From Sisyra terminalis (taxonomy: Eukaryota; Arthropoda; Insecta; Neuroptera; Sisyridae): a DNA stretch of 64,000 bases. A model generated the notes under the pieces. The model was not told the DNA's origin and did no database searches. It saw nothing but the letters and a program-made list of their open reading frames with translations. How positions within the stretch are numbered: the stretch's first letter is position 1; every line of letters starts with the position of its first letter. Made by a program: the position numbers and the translations under genes. Shown here piece by piece: positions 14,000 to 25,458 of the stretch. The DNA lies in contig OY292276.1 in the NCBI GenBank assembly GCA_958496175.1, positions 37,468,449-37,532,448 on the forward strand. Reading direction: 5' to 3'.

Positions 14000-14218
14000 C
14001 ATGGTTTAATCCACAATACAAATTTTGTTGAACTTCTTAACTATTCAGGCTCGCATGGTTGTTGTAATACCGGCTACAGAAAAAAAAAACCGTTTGTGAA
14101 AAGTGAAACTGAGTTTACCGTACAAAATTTGAGTGCAACTCTCTGGTGAGATTTCTTCAATCTAATGCTTGCGTGTGTGCTTATAATAATCTAATAATCG
14201 CGCTTTGGGTTGTTTCAG
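13995..14218 (+). other. Probable 5' UTR exon (to 14145) plus a short 73-bp intron
   Basis: The stretch from the predicted start to 14145 ends in CTCTG followed by GTGAGA, a good donor. A 73-bp gap ends in a pyrimidine-rich acceptor (TGTTTCAG, AG at 14217-14218). The next exon begins at 14219, 15 bases before the ATG at 14234. There is no long open frame, so this reads as leader sequence. The exact 5' end is unknown. Confidence 0.5.
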
Positions 14219-14233
14219 GACTCAAAGGGAACA

Positions 14234-14266
14234 ATGTGGTTTCCCGTTTTTGTGCTAGTCATACAA
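14234..14266 (+). CDS. First coding exon of the ZP-domain protein: signal-peptide start
   Basis: The exon reads MWFPVFVLVIQ and then meets a consensus donor GTAAGT at 14267. The ATG has a good context (aacaATG). The 11 codons are strongly hydrophobic and end in phase 0. The only downstream + strand gene that lacks a start is the ZP gene. Its first visible exon (55543) also begins in phase 0, with LVAQFGNGNE, so the join gives a classical secretion signal of about 16-19 residues. The assignment is an inference from phase, strand and character. The alternative is that this exon belongs to another, unseen transcript. Confidence 0.72.
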
Positions 14267-15151
14267 GTAAGTCTAGTACCTATATACACTTAATTTTAAG
14301 TTAGCAGATCTAAAAGTACATTGATTCAAAAGTATAATTTAAAAGTAATTAACGGGAACAAAATAAATAAAATACTTATGGCAACAATAAAAGGAAATAA
14401 ATTAGAATGGAAGTCTTCAAATTAGCCAAATTACAATTTTATAATTTGATCATTAATTCGTAAAATAGTACAAGAAAATAAAAGTACTTTCAAGAATTTT
14501 AAAAAATAAAGCATAACTAATTTTAATTATATAACTTTTTTCTTCTTCCGAAAAAAAATCAAAAGATTTTAATTTAATTAAATTTTACTTGAAAAGACAA
14601 TTTAAAAGTTGCTGTTATAAGTGATGCGTTAATATAAACTTGAGTAGGTATGATATAATTAATAAAATTGTTTTTTTTTTTTTAAATTTATAATATGAGT
14701 ACAAAAGACAACTGGATGAAAAACATCTTCTCATTAGTTTTGTAACAAAATCGTATTCACTTTTACTTTGTATAAATTTAACAGTTTTAGTTTAGGAAAG
14801 GTATCTTAAAATTTATAATATTTTAATAATTTAAGTACCTTAAAATTAAATTTTAAGGTACCAAGAGCCGTTTCGTTCGAAAACTTGACATTTCCAAGGA
14901 AAAACCTATACTGGAACTCAATCGATAAAAAGTTCCTTTCAAATTTCCTTTTGGAGTCTATATACTAACGATAGGACTTTTTTTGAATTTATAAATATTG
15001 GAAAACTATATCACCATATATCTCAATAAAATATAGACTTTTTTAAATGATTTATAATTAGAAAAATATTTAACGTTTTATTTGTGCTCAGAATGCTTCA
15101 TAAAAGCTTTACTTGCTTTGTCGAAGTATATGTTTAGGGAAAGCTTTTTTT

Positions 15152-15296
15152 ATTGTTATTTACCGTCGCTTTATAAATATATCTTTAGCTACCTGGTCTT
15201 TAGCGACTAAGGTTAATAAAAGTTCATAAATCAAGGAATATCGAAAATTTGTTTGATTTTATCCTAACACCTACCTGTTTTACTCGTCTATTAGTG
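15152..15296 (-). repeat. tRNA-derived SINE copy 1
   Basis: Reverse-oriented copy. It begins (in + coordinates) with the family tail TTGTTATTTACCGTCGCTTT and passes through the block ctttagcgac. It then reaches atatcgaaaatttg and a degraded tRNA-like head near 15270-15296. The B box is mutated. It aligns by eye with the six other copies listed. Confidence 0.65.
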
Positions 15297-16953
15297 GGAT
15301 TGAAGCTTTTGAATTTGGTCATGGTTTTTGGAAAACTTTTTTTTTGCCTAAAAATGAAACCTTAAGGTTTCAATGAGATATTAACAAATTGTGACCTTTT
15401 CTTTTAGTATAATGATGAAATATAAAAATAAAAAAGAAGTATCTGCGTGAAAGCTATAAAAATAGTTTAAGCTATGCTTTTAGACATATTTTCAGTCACT
15501 GATTCAATTAATATATAAATTTGAAGATATTTATATATAGAATATAATGAAACGTACTATTACAGTGATTAATTACAATGAAATTCAATAGCTACCATCT
15601 TTTAGTATAAAAATATTACTGTGACTAAATAAAAATATATGTAATTCACATAATACAATAATTAATCGTATAAATACCACCATTAAATTATTTGGTTTGA
15701 AATCTTTTGATACATAGGTATGTATTTTTGTATGCCTCAGGCATTGATATTTTTATAGCATTTGCCATCTTACGTTTAAACCCATAATTAAAAGACAATA
15801 ATGTAATTATAATTTACACAATTATTACATCGATTGTTGAATAAAAATCATTCATGTCGAGAAGATGCCCTTTTCAAATCATTTGATGAAGCTGAAATTT
15901 TTTATTTTACGCCCTTTTGACCTCATCTTTTCTATATTTAAATGCAATGTATGTTTAAAGTGAAGAAAAGACCGGGAAAACGTGTAAACCGTGAGTTCGT
16001 TATTATTATGTGGCATTTTTATTGTTGAAAATATTAACTAGAAATTTCTTCGTATTTATTAATGAGTGGATTATTATTATTGTAAATTATAATGCAATTA
16101 TTAGAATGTAGCATATATATATAATATTTTAGTATACGTTTTACCTATATTTTTAAAGGTTTGTGTGGTAATTAAATCGTGAAAGTATTCAATTATTTAA
16201 TTTGAGATTTATATTTTTTATTTGCTAAGAAAGATGGAAGAGATTTTGACGGTTTATTTATTTTAAATATGAATCTTTATCAGTTTTATAATCAATTTTT
16301 TATATATGCTTTTGTTAAATTGTGGATTATGAACTCTCCGTGTATATTTTGGAAGTCAGGGACTGATACCATTTTTTCCTAAAATTTATTAAATTTAAAA
16401 AAAATGAAACATTAGAATATATACGAAAAAATTGTTTAATTTTTTTCTTATTGTGAAATCAATAATACAATATCAATGAGACTAAGTGAATTCGCAATAT
16501 TCCGTGAATTTTAGCTAAAATTAACAATCATTAATTTGAGTATACTTAACATAATACTATAATTTAAATTTTAGCTTATTTATTAAAGAAGATGTACCAT
16601 ATGGCTTTCATTTGGATATTTATACCAAAAATTAGCATAAATTATTATAAAAAAAATTCTTCCCTGTTTTTTTGCAGATTTTTTTTCAAAACTAATTCAA
16701 TGATTATTTTTTTAACGTTTTATATTTTTGCTGTTTTTAGCTTCTGAATGTAGTTAGAATAGAGTCGCTATATCCTGAACCCTTCTTACACCTAAAACCA
16801 GAGCAATTTAAAGATTCTTTTTCCATTTGGCACACGTCTTCTCTGTTTTTGTCGAAAACATTAGCATGGAAGTTTTTTCATGTACCTACCTAACTTATCA
16901 ATTTGAAAATACTAAGTTTATTTTATTTTTAATCGATTATAATTAATCATATA

Positions 16954-17053
16954 TAGCATCGTTTTTCCAGACGAATTTCTAGTTTTAATGATCGCATTGA
17001 AATACTAGGAACCATAATGTATTATCTTTATGGAATTACGACAAACGATGCTA
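16954..17053. repeat. 100-bp foldback with perfect 11-bp inverted ends
   Basis: TAGCATCGTTT at 16954-16964 is matched by its exact reverse complement AAACGATGCTA at 17043-17053. This is consistent with a small MITE bounded by TA. There is no coding sequence inside. Confidence 0.4.
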
Positions 17054-17939
17054 CATAAGCATCGGAAAGTTAGTTATTAGTTTAGTTATTTTGCTAAAAC
17101 GAATATTATTTTCCTAAATAGTAATTTTCCGAAACATTCATAATTTTTCAGAAGTACTAAAATTTTGTGTTTTACTGCTCTAGTACAAATCTTTTTCAAT
17201 ATTTTTTTTAATATGAAATTTAGATAACAAAAATAAAATCTATTTATAGACTTTTATAGATTTTTTTTTTTTGGTTAATATGAAAAATACTGATATATAT
17301 ATATAATACTAGTTTAGAGCTGTTATCACAGGAATGGCTTAATATGTTTATAGTACTTTATTTTTATGACAGCTTTACAGGTTTATCTTGGTATATTAGA
17401 ACTTTAATGTCTTTCTGACTAAAATGTTTCCATTGTTACAAAATCCGATTTAAAGATCTTTGCAAAAGGACATCTCATGTACTTTTGATTAAAATAGGTG
17501 AATACCCAAGGCTGTGGTGTAGCAAAATAATAGTCGTATTTTTTCTTTGTTTTTGTTAATTTGTTGGTTTTTCATATTACCTTCATTGAAAAAAGTTTTT
17601 TATATAAAATGCTTGGTTTACGATTTACAGGGACTAAAAGTACAACGTTTCTAGCACGTAAATATGGTACGAAAGGTGCTTATGTGTAAAACACCTATTT
17701 GTCAGTTCTATGAATTCAAAAGATTGGAATGGTAAAAGAATAAAACTTCAATTGAAAAATTTCAAAATATTTCTCTTTTAAAATCTTTTTTTCTTCTTTT
17801 TAAAATGGCGCTATTTTTGTATAAAATCAAAAAAAAATTATTCAAAATTCAAAATCATTAATTGTTAGTCAAATCTATTGTTTAACTCATTGTTATTTTA
17901 GTATAACTAAAAGCAATCTATATCTTTCTCCAAAGCTTT

Positions 17940-18044
17940 ATCTACCTCGTACGAAATTTCATCAAAATCGGTTTACCGCGGTTTAAGCGTGGATACATAA
18001 CAGATTACAACTACTTTTTTATTTATAACATTAAAGTAGGGATA
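17940..18044 (+). repeat. Worn 3' tail of a dispersed retroelement (RTE-like)
   Basis: The stretch carries CGAAATTTCATCAAAATCGG, then a gtttaagcgtgga-type block, an ACA-rich segment, and an end resembling TTTATAACATTAAAGTAGGG. This order is a familiar 3' tail of dispersed elements in arthropod genomes, which I associate with RTE-type non-LTR retrotransposons. The class is from memory and no coding part is left. Confidence 0.45.
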
Positions 18045-18205
18045 GAGATTACAGGTTAAACCTGACAGTAGTTATTGTAATTTTAAACAGCCTTGCAAAA
18101 AATCATATTTTATTTTTCTTCTTCCATTCCTTAGCTGGATTGAGGCTTAAAAGTTAGTTGTAGCATATAACTATTTATATACTCTTTGTTATGGTAGTTT
18201 ATTTT

Positions 18206-18310
18206 GTACAACACGTTTTATTGGTTTTCCACTGATATTATTAAAAAAATGGTGTTATTAAGAATTAAATAGTATTTGAAAAAGTCGAAAAACCAATGAA
18301 ACGTGTTACA
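18206..18310. repeat. About 105-bp MITE with 22-27-bp inverted ends
   Basis: The left arm 18206-18232 contains CACGTTTTATTGGTTTTCC. The right arm 18285-18310, reverse-complemented, contains CACGTTTCATTGGTTTTTC. The arms differ at few positions and enclose AT-rich DNA. The family is not identified. Confidence 0.5.
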
Positions 18311-18719
18311 GAATTATAAAAAATTGCCAAAACAGGATACAAATAATAAGAAAAGAGAATTTAAAGAGAATATAATTAATTAGAAACTAACTATGAAAAA
18401 GAACCATCAAAATAGTAAATTTTATTATTTTAGTTATAGATCTAAGCTTGTTGAGGCTATCAAATTCAAAATTATTTCAAAGCGTTTTTTTCTTCCACTT
18501 TAAAAATACTTTGATAGACCTTTGTACCTTCGTTAGAAAAACGTTAGATGGTAATAAATGATTTTGCATGTAAATTAATGATTGTTAGTATTGAAAATAT
18601 AAGTAACTGAACATTTTTAATAGTGGATCACATTATATCATTGTTGAGTAATCGATTATCATCAGCGGTTAGCTAATTAATGAAGTAGAAAAAGAAATAA
18701 ATATTTAATTATAATTTAA

Positions 18720-18875
18720 GATGAAAAAATACTGAGAATCTTTGCTAAAATGGAAAGTGATTTACGACAAGGAGCGGCTATGGCGATCTATGGATTTCAA
18801 AGAACCGTTGATGGTAATTCACGATTAATAAATTCAAATGAAGTAGATTTTTATGTAAAAATAAATATTATTTAA
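18720..18875 (+). other. Short coding-like frame, unrecognised (51 codons)
   Basis: An open frame between two stops reads DEKILRIFAKMESDLRQGAA and continues AMAIYGFQRTVDG before falling into AT-rich codons. The first part is richer in GC and in charged and small residues than random frames here. It could be a fragment of an old coding insertion. A GTAATT follows GTTGATG at 18814, so an exon end there is conceivable. I recognise no family. Confidence 0.2.
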
Positions 18876-20694
18876 TAGAAAATATATGACAATATAAGAC
18901 GGCAGGTGCACAGAATTATTTTAATTCAAATTTTATAACTTTATGAGTCAATGAAGTTTAGAACTTGAAAGCATGAAATACATAAGTAATAAGTACGATT
19001 GTTTCATATTTATCATTTTTTTCTGTAATAACAAAGTGTAAATATCCATTGGTACATTATTATATAATAGATTCCAAAAAAAATCAAAAGGTCATTCATG
19101 TAATCGTGCTATCATAAGCAATCAATGATAAATGGAGTAACGTCTTAAATTTATTTCGAGACCGAAAAAATAAATTGATTGTTCTATATATTAAGACATA
19201 AGACTTGATTTGAGCATTTCGAAGATAAATCTGAACCTAAATCTCTGATGTAACTGTTTTATATTTGAAAAAATCTGATTCATAATTGGGCAGAGATTTA
19301 TCAAATAAAACTAGTACCTAAATAAATTTAACATTTATGAGTAAGCGAAGTGAAGTATTGAAACTATAAGTAAAAAATTACTATGAAAGCAGTACATAAA
19401 TCGTGTGAATTGGGTGAACTGGGCTGGTAAAATGTCAAAATTCGAGGTTTTTTCTTTTATTTCATCTTCTTTATTTTAACAACAAGCAATAATGATAATT
19501 TGTCCAAGTGAACTAATGTAAATCGTGAGATTTGTTTTTGCATTTATCGCGCTTTGATCATTCATTTCTTCAAGTGAAATACCAAGGTAATGAATGCATT
19601 TGGAAATGGACTGCAAAATATTGAATTTGGTAATATCTATCAAAATTTAATTTTTCAAGTTAAATAAGTTTTGTTGGAATAAATTGTTTGTACATTTTTG
19701 AAATAAATAAATGAGATAGTAATATTACGACGGCAATTTCCAACTTGAAAAGAAGATAAAAATGTTTTTTTTACGTTTCAAAAAACGTTTCTGAAAATAA
19801 TATTTGCATATTATGTTTTTGCTTTTTGAATTACTTTATCTTCTCATAATGTAAAAAATACTTTCATTACCGTCTAAATTCACATTGTTATAATCTTGGA
19901 ACAAAACCCAAGCTAAATTCTCCCATTCATTACTATCTATTTTTTAAAGAATAAATATTATGTTAATTATACTATGATGACCAATTATTAAGAAAAAGAA
20001 AAAAACTTCGCTTAATATATAAAAGAAAGAAGTAGCGAATAACAATTAAAAATATTTAGGTACTTTAAGTGCATTTTTTTTCTTGATGTGAATGAAATAG
20101 AAAGTAAAATTAGTTTTACTTTTAGTACAGAAACTGTTCAATATTATTGTCCTTTTACCTTTTTCAATTAAATAGTTGATTTAGATTAAGTAGAGTAAGT
20201 TAAGTACAAAAATTATAAAATCATGAAGTAATTTTTTTGTAATTCACAATTTAAGATAACATATTTAACAAATACGTTAATGTGATGTTTTTAAGGAACA
20301 ATTCATTAGTTATACCAATAAAGTGTTGGTATAATACAGATTTTCTACGGACATTAACTTTGTTTTTTTATTTTTATTTTTTTTTTGGCTTCGAGTTCTA
20401 CAGTTAATATATGTTCAGTAGTTCTCCATTGTTTGAATCTATCAAATTAAGTATAATTGTTTTCTCTTCTATACATCATGATGATTCACATTAACTTCAT
20501 TGATTTTCATTAATTTTCTTTATTCAGTCAATAAGAGAATATACATTTTTGAAAATTAGACCATTTTTTTTTAAAACACAATTAAATGAACTATTTTTTA
20601 ATGATTAAGTTTATTGAAATTTTTTGAAAGAAATATTCATAACTGATTTGATGAACTTTTTATCCAAAAATTAAAATGAAAAAATATAAACTTA

Positions 20695-21050
20695 GGACCA
20701 GTATTTGTACATCTAGAGTCTAGAAAGTGGCATTTATCTTGAAGATAAAATTTATCCGGAGGTTGGAGAAAATGTAAATATTTTCATTTAAGAATAGTGA
20801 TGTGTGTAAGATTTATCTAACATATAATTTTTTATCTATTGAGTTACTATCTAAAGAATATGGACTATCTTTCCATAACTGAACATATCAAATCTTAGAT
20901 AGCTATTTAATATATTATAAAAATTTATCTGCTAGATAAGTCCCACATATATCACTATCCTTAGCTGAAAATACAAATGTTTCTCAATCTTTTGAATAAA
21001 ATTTTGTATGGAAGATAAATGTCACTATCTAAATATGAAAATAATGGTCC
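20695..21050. mobile_element. MITE with long terminal inverted repeats, 356 bp
   Basis: The ends GGACCA (20695) and TGGTCC (21050) bound two arms that are imperfect reverse complements over more than 120 bp. Shared blocks include GTGGCATTTATCTT/AAGATAAATGTCAC and ATAGTGATGTGTG/CACATATATCACTAT. There is no transposase. A partial second copy lies at 21883-22022. Confidence 0.6.
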
Positions 21051-21882
21051 AAAAATAATAAGTTTTTAAAATGCCAATAGTATATTCGTTTTTTTTTTAA
21101 ATTTTAGTAATTATTAAAATAATTTTGGTTTTGGAAAATAAAAAATTCTGGTTTAATTTTTTTGAAATTCCGATTTAGAATATAACTATTGTCGTTTTGA
21201 TCAAAAGTTGTAATTGACCCCACAGTTTAAATTAATTAAATTTAATATTACATTCTCGCAAAAAAGCGCAACTTGGGTTTCAAGAATTAAATAGTAATTC
21301 TTAAAATCAAAAGAAATACAAAAGAAGTTTACAAACTGACAGTTAAGTGATGTCTTTATTAAAAATAAAAATGTATCTATTTACTTTATATAATTATTAT
21401 TTTTAAATTTTTCTATTTTAACACATATTAAAAAATAAACATCGGAGAAGTTTTCACAAAGATACCTCAAAGTACCTACATCATTATTAACTCGATAAAG
21501 AATAGTTAAAAAGAATGGTCACTTTAAACGTTATCAAAAAAAAAAACAGACTTAATTGTAAATTCGATTTTTGATAAGTGGAATTAGTATCGAATAATAT
21601 GGTTTTGGTATTGGTATAGATTTCTGACGGTATGGAATGCACTAATTTAAGAAATAGGAAAATATTTGATCAAGGACTGAAACAAAGTACGTGATTTGAC
21701 CAATAATTACATTTGTTTTAGCTTTGTAAGAGCATTATTAATTAGTATAAAAAAAATTATATTTTAAATCAAAAATTTTAATCAGGACCTTACAGGTTTC
21801 AATCAATTGTTTTAGTTGAAAATTGCTTACATGTCTAGTATATGTAGAAGCTTATTATTGTAGTAAAATTAGTATACTTAAG

Positions 21883-22022
21883 GCCTGAATTTTCATTCGT
21901 GGATAGATAGATTAATCCTTAAGATAGTAATTTAAAAGATGAAAATATATATGCAGAGAAATCCTATACATATCACTACCCATAAATAAATGTCACTATT
22001 TAGATGTGAAAGTATCTGTCGT
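21883..22022. repeat. Degraded second copy of the 20695 MITE family
   Basis: The right half reads ATATCACTACCCATAAATAA, then ATGTCACTATTTAGATGTGA. This parallels the right arm of the 20695-21050 element. The left half keeps the CCTGAATTTTCATTC start and a diverged AAGATAG block. The copy is shorter by an internal loss. Confidence 0.45.
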
Positions 22023-22183
22023 CATTAATATTATTCGTCTAAATATTTGCTAACGATTTTTAATGTTTACAAACAAACCATAAATATTACGATTTATGTC
22101 TGCTGCTTATCAAATTACTGAATCGAGAAAATATTGACTTAATTAATTAATAAATCCTTTCTAGTAATAAGTTTAAAAAACTT

Positions 22184-22341
22184 ACTGGTGACCGAGTAGT
22201 CAAGGTGACCGCTCCAAAACTGATAGATGTTGGGTTCGATCCTTGTATCAAGCAAATTTCGATATTTCTCGATTTACAGATTTATTTTAACCCTAGAGCC
22301 ACTAAAGATATTAGAAGTTATAAAGTAACGGTAAATAACAA
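22184..22341 (+). repeat. tRNA-derived SINE copy 2, best preserved head
   Basis: The head reads CTGGTGACCGAGTAGTCAAG, resembling a Ser/Leu-type tRNA D-arm (RNA polymerase III A box). It is followed by GGTTCGATCC at 22233-22242, a good B box. The body then gives aaatttcgatatttctcgat, a block cctagagccactaaagat, and the tail AAGTAACGGTAAATAACAAT. The acceptor-stem and anticodon-stem pairing of a real tRNA is missing, so this is a SINE and not a tRNA gene. Confidence 0.75.
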
Positions 22342-23803
22342 TTGAAAAAAAATAGTAAAAAACCTACATTTTTTAATGCAATGGTACTATTTTATTTTAC
22401 ACAATTATTTTATATTTAACGCACATTGATTATCGTCAGTCATGGACTATTAAAAATGACTACTAATTATGCATTGACAAATTATCTGAAACTAAATACA
22501 TAATATGTACGAGGATATGCATTTACCTTAAATAATAATTTAATTTTTGACGATATTTTAATCTTAAGTTATTAGAAATTGGATTTAAGTAATAGGTAGA
22601 TACTTTAATCTTTCTAATTTCATCTTTGCAATTTTCTGATAAAAAGTATGTTATAATCTTGATTAAAATAAGTTAATACTATTCATATATCATATATGAA
22701 TTAATTGATTGTTTATATAATTTTATTACTTATTAAAATCCGAAATTTTAATTTTGCAATTAATTTTCATAAATACGTTTATCATAATGTTTTTATTCAT
22801 GAATCATGATGAATATAAATTATAAGAGTGTGATAAAAATTAAATAATAGTTAATGTCATTTTTAAATTGGTATTATGTAACCATTTTGATGGTACCTTC
22901 TGAATATTTTTCTTTAGAACGAATTGAACATTTATTATTTATAGCTTAGGGGAAAATTGTAAAGTTATATTTTTGAAAAAATTTTACTTTGCAGACAGTT
23001 TCAATATTTTGAACTTTAAAATATATTTCAATTTTGAAATTAGTTTATTTATTTGTATTACTATTGATTTAAGTTTTTTAAAAATTATTATTAGTTTTTA
23101 TGGTGTTTATTTTATTAAAGATTTCTTTAATTTGATCTAAAATTTGATAATAGTTTCGATAAAAATATAAATAGTAGGATCAAGAAAATATGTTTAAGAA
23201 ACATAAAGTGTAACAATACGGAATGAGAAAATTATGATAAATATCGTGGGAAGAACTTTTTACGTATAGGAGGTTCAGAATGAAATTATTTTCCAATTAA
23301 ATACAAAATTCTTACGCGTGTTAACATATACATATGTACCTACTTCTGTATACGGATCGCTACTTTTGTTTATTAATATTTTTTTCATTTCTGAAGATGG
23401 AAAATTTTAACATCTTCATAATATAAATGCTAAATATGATCACGTTGCGTTAACTGAACTTCAAAACATATTTATGACAAATTAAATATGCGAACTTCTA
23501 CACGAAGTTAGTGAAAGTCCTCTATCTTTACGTACATTTGTTTTACAAAAATTCTCAAACAGCAGTTTGCGTTTCATAAAACTAAAAAAAAAACTAATGT
23601 TTAAGTAAAGACAATTTTTGTCTTTACTAAAAAGTTTCAAAGTATTTAATTTTTAAAATTTATTTATGTAAATAGAACGGCTAAACGTATTAACTGTTTA
23701 GACCTTAAAATAGTACTAAAAAGTAAATATTTTAAACAATTAAAAATGTTTTAGTAATTTTGATTGTCTATCGCCTATTTAAAACACTACTCAGTATATC
23801 GTC

Positions 23804-23878
23804 CACCTAGTTCTTTTTAACACGATAGATACATTTTAAAAAAATCGTTTTGAATTCGTGTAAAAAAAGAACTAGGTG
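23804..23878. repeat. Hairpin element with 22-bp inverted ends
   Basis: CACCTAGTTCTTTTTAACAC on the left is mirrored by a right arm ending AGAACTAGGTG (23855-23878). The motif ATTCGTGTWAA recurs on the right side at about 23946 and 23966, and a variant at about 23990. The repeat cluster therefore extends to about 24020. Confidence 0.5.
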
Positions 23879-24364
23879 TAAACAATATTCAAATAAAAAA
23901 CATGTTTAAGTTCACTTGCAAATTTATTTCATGCTTACATTGAAATTCGTGTTAAACGAAAACAATTCGTGTAAAAAGATATTATTTCCAACCCGTGTTA
24001 AATCAAATTAGTGTAAATAAAGATTAAGGGGTCAAGAGTATTTCCCCAAACAGTTCTTGAATCAACGATAAAAAATCGCTAGAACTAATTTTATTACAGT
24101 TGTTATAGAATGAAGTCCTTGGGTGGAAGCATGGCTTATACCTACAAAGACTAGTGGGATAGGCTTTTCTTCAGTAATTTCTTTGGAAATTTTCATATCG
24201 TTTCTTAATAAGTTATTATTGCAACGGCCAAAATTCTTTTGGCACTGATGGGGGTATATGTAAACATATTTTGGTAAAAGTAGCTAACAATAGGTACCTT
24301 TAGAGATTACAAAAATTGAAAAATTGTCAACAGCATTGTTGACGCAGAAAACAAATCGCAGTAA

Positions 24365-24742
24365 ATTTATTATTGTTACTTTATAATCGAGACACGGAGC
24401 ACCACTTTGCCAAGCAAAAATAAAAAACAAAAATTCAATTTTCCGGGATATGCGTATCATGCTTTGGGAAACTCTGCCATAAGTTTAGTGAGAACCCAAG
24501 ATTTAACTATTACAAAATTCAAAGAATTACATACAGAACTCAATTCGATTATTATGTTCAAAATCAAGATGAAAACCAATATTTATCCAATTACTGGACA
24601 ATATTCCGATGCTAGTGGTAACACCAATGATATATCTAAGATTGACCATGAATGCAAAGCCAAATGGAATATTTTCATCCACAATAATTTAAATCAACTG
24701 ACTTTCCACCCAAATAACAAAAAATTACATGATTTAGAATAG
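24365..24742 (+). other. Unrecognised open frame, 125 codons, no early ATG
   Basis: The frame is open from 24365 to the stop at 24740-24742. The first in-frame ATG is only at 24554. The start is therefore undefined, and the frame is either a fragment, an exon or chance. The peptide contains PSKNKKQKFNFPGYAYHALG and ends FHPNNKKLHDLE. It is lysine/asparagine-rich with a mix of charged and aromatic residues that looks more protein-like than nearby frames. I do not recognise the family. A transposon origin is possible given the setting. Confidence 0.25.
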
Positions 24743-25138
24743 AGTATTGAAACTGATAACGATTTGTTCTTGAAACAATCTTGCCCTGTTATCAATTTTT
24801 ACTAAGTGTACAGAAAAAAAAAACAAATGGGAAAAATTACGCAAAATTTTTTTTTCCATTAACATTCAAACCTTCACATGAACCTGGTATACCTATCAAC
24901 ATCAAGGATTTACATTGTACATAAACTTTCTGAGTGCTTATGTGGAAAATACATATTTTTGGAATCATAAAAATATACTAATCTTATGAAGAAAATTTGG
25001 TTTTATATATCCCTTTTAAAAATTTAGAGGCATTTTAAAATCATTGCATTGAAAATGCCTTTAATAACTTTAAACGACTACTAATGGCTTCTAATGGGTT
25101 TTTTGAACATTTAAAATGTCTTCTTTTAATAGGGATGA

Positions 25139-25458
25139 CAAAGGTGGGCAACCTCCGGTTCGCAAGAGGCTTCAATTCAGACTTATCTATAATATATACA
25201 GCACCAGAGGTCACATTAGTTAAATTTGGTTTTCATTTATAAATATTAATTTGTAACTAACATTTACCCACTTTTTCATTTTATTGTAATTCATTAAAAA
25301 CAATGTGATAAATGAACGTAGTTTTTAATTATTATCTTTGTTTTTCATATTTTCAAAAAATCTTATAAGTTCAAGAATTTATCAATTTTCTACTTCGGTC
25401 CACGTACGAAAAGTAAATCATAATTTGGCCCAAAATATACAAAACGTTACCACCGATG
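25139..25458. repeat. Possible decayed hAT-type MITE
   Basis: The left end reads CAAAGGTGGGCAACCTCCGG. The right end, reverse-complemented, reads CATCGGTGGTAACGTTTTG. CAxxGGTGGxxAACxT-type ends are usual for non-autonomous hAT copies. No target duplication is visible. A 17-bp direct repeat (ATGATATAATAATAAAT, 25455-25471 and 25478-25494) covers the right border. Confidence 0.35.

Noticed and set aside
22184..22260. Possible true tRNA gene
   Set aside because: A- and B-box-like words are present, but no cloverleaf pairing is visible and the sequence belongs to a seven-copy SINE family.
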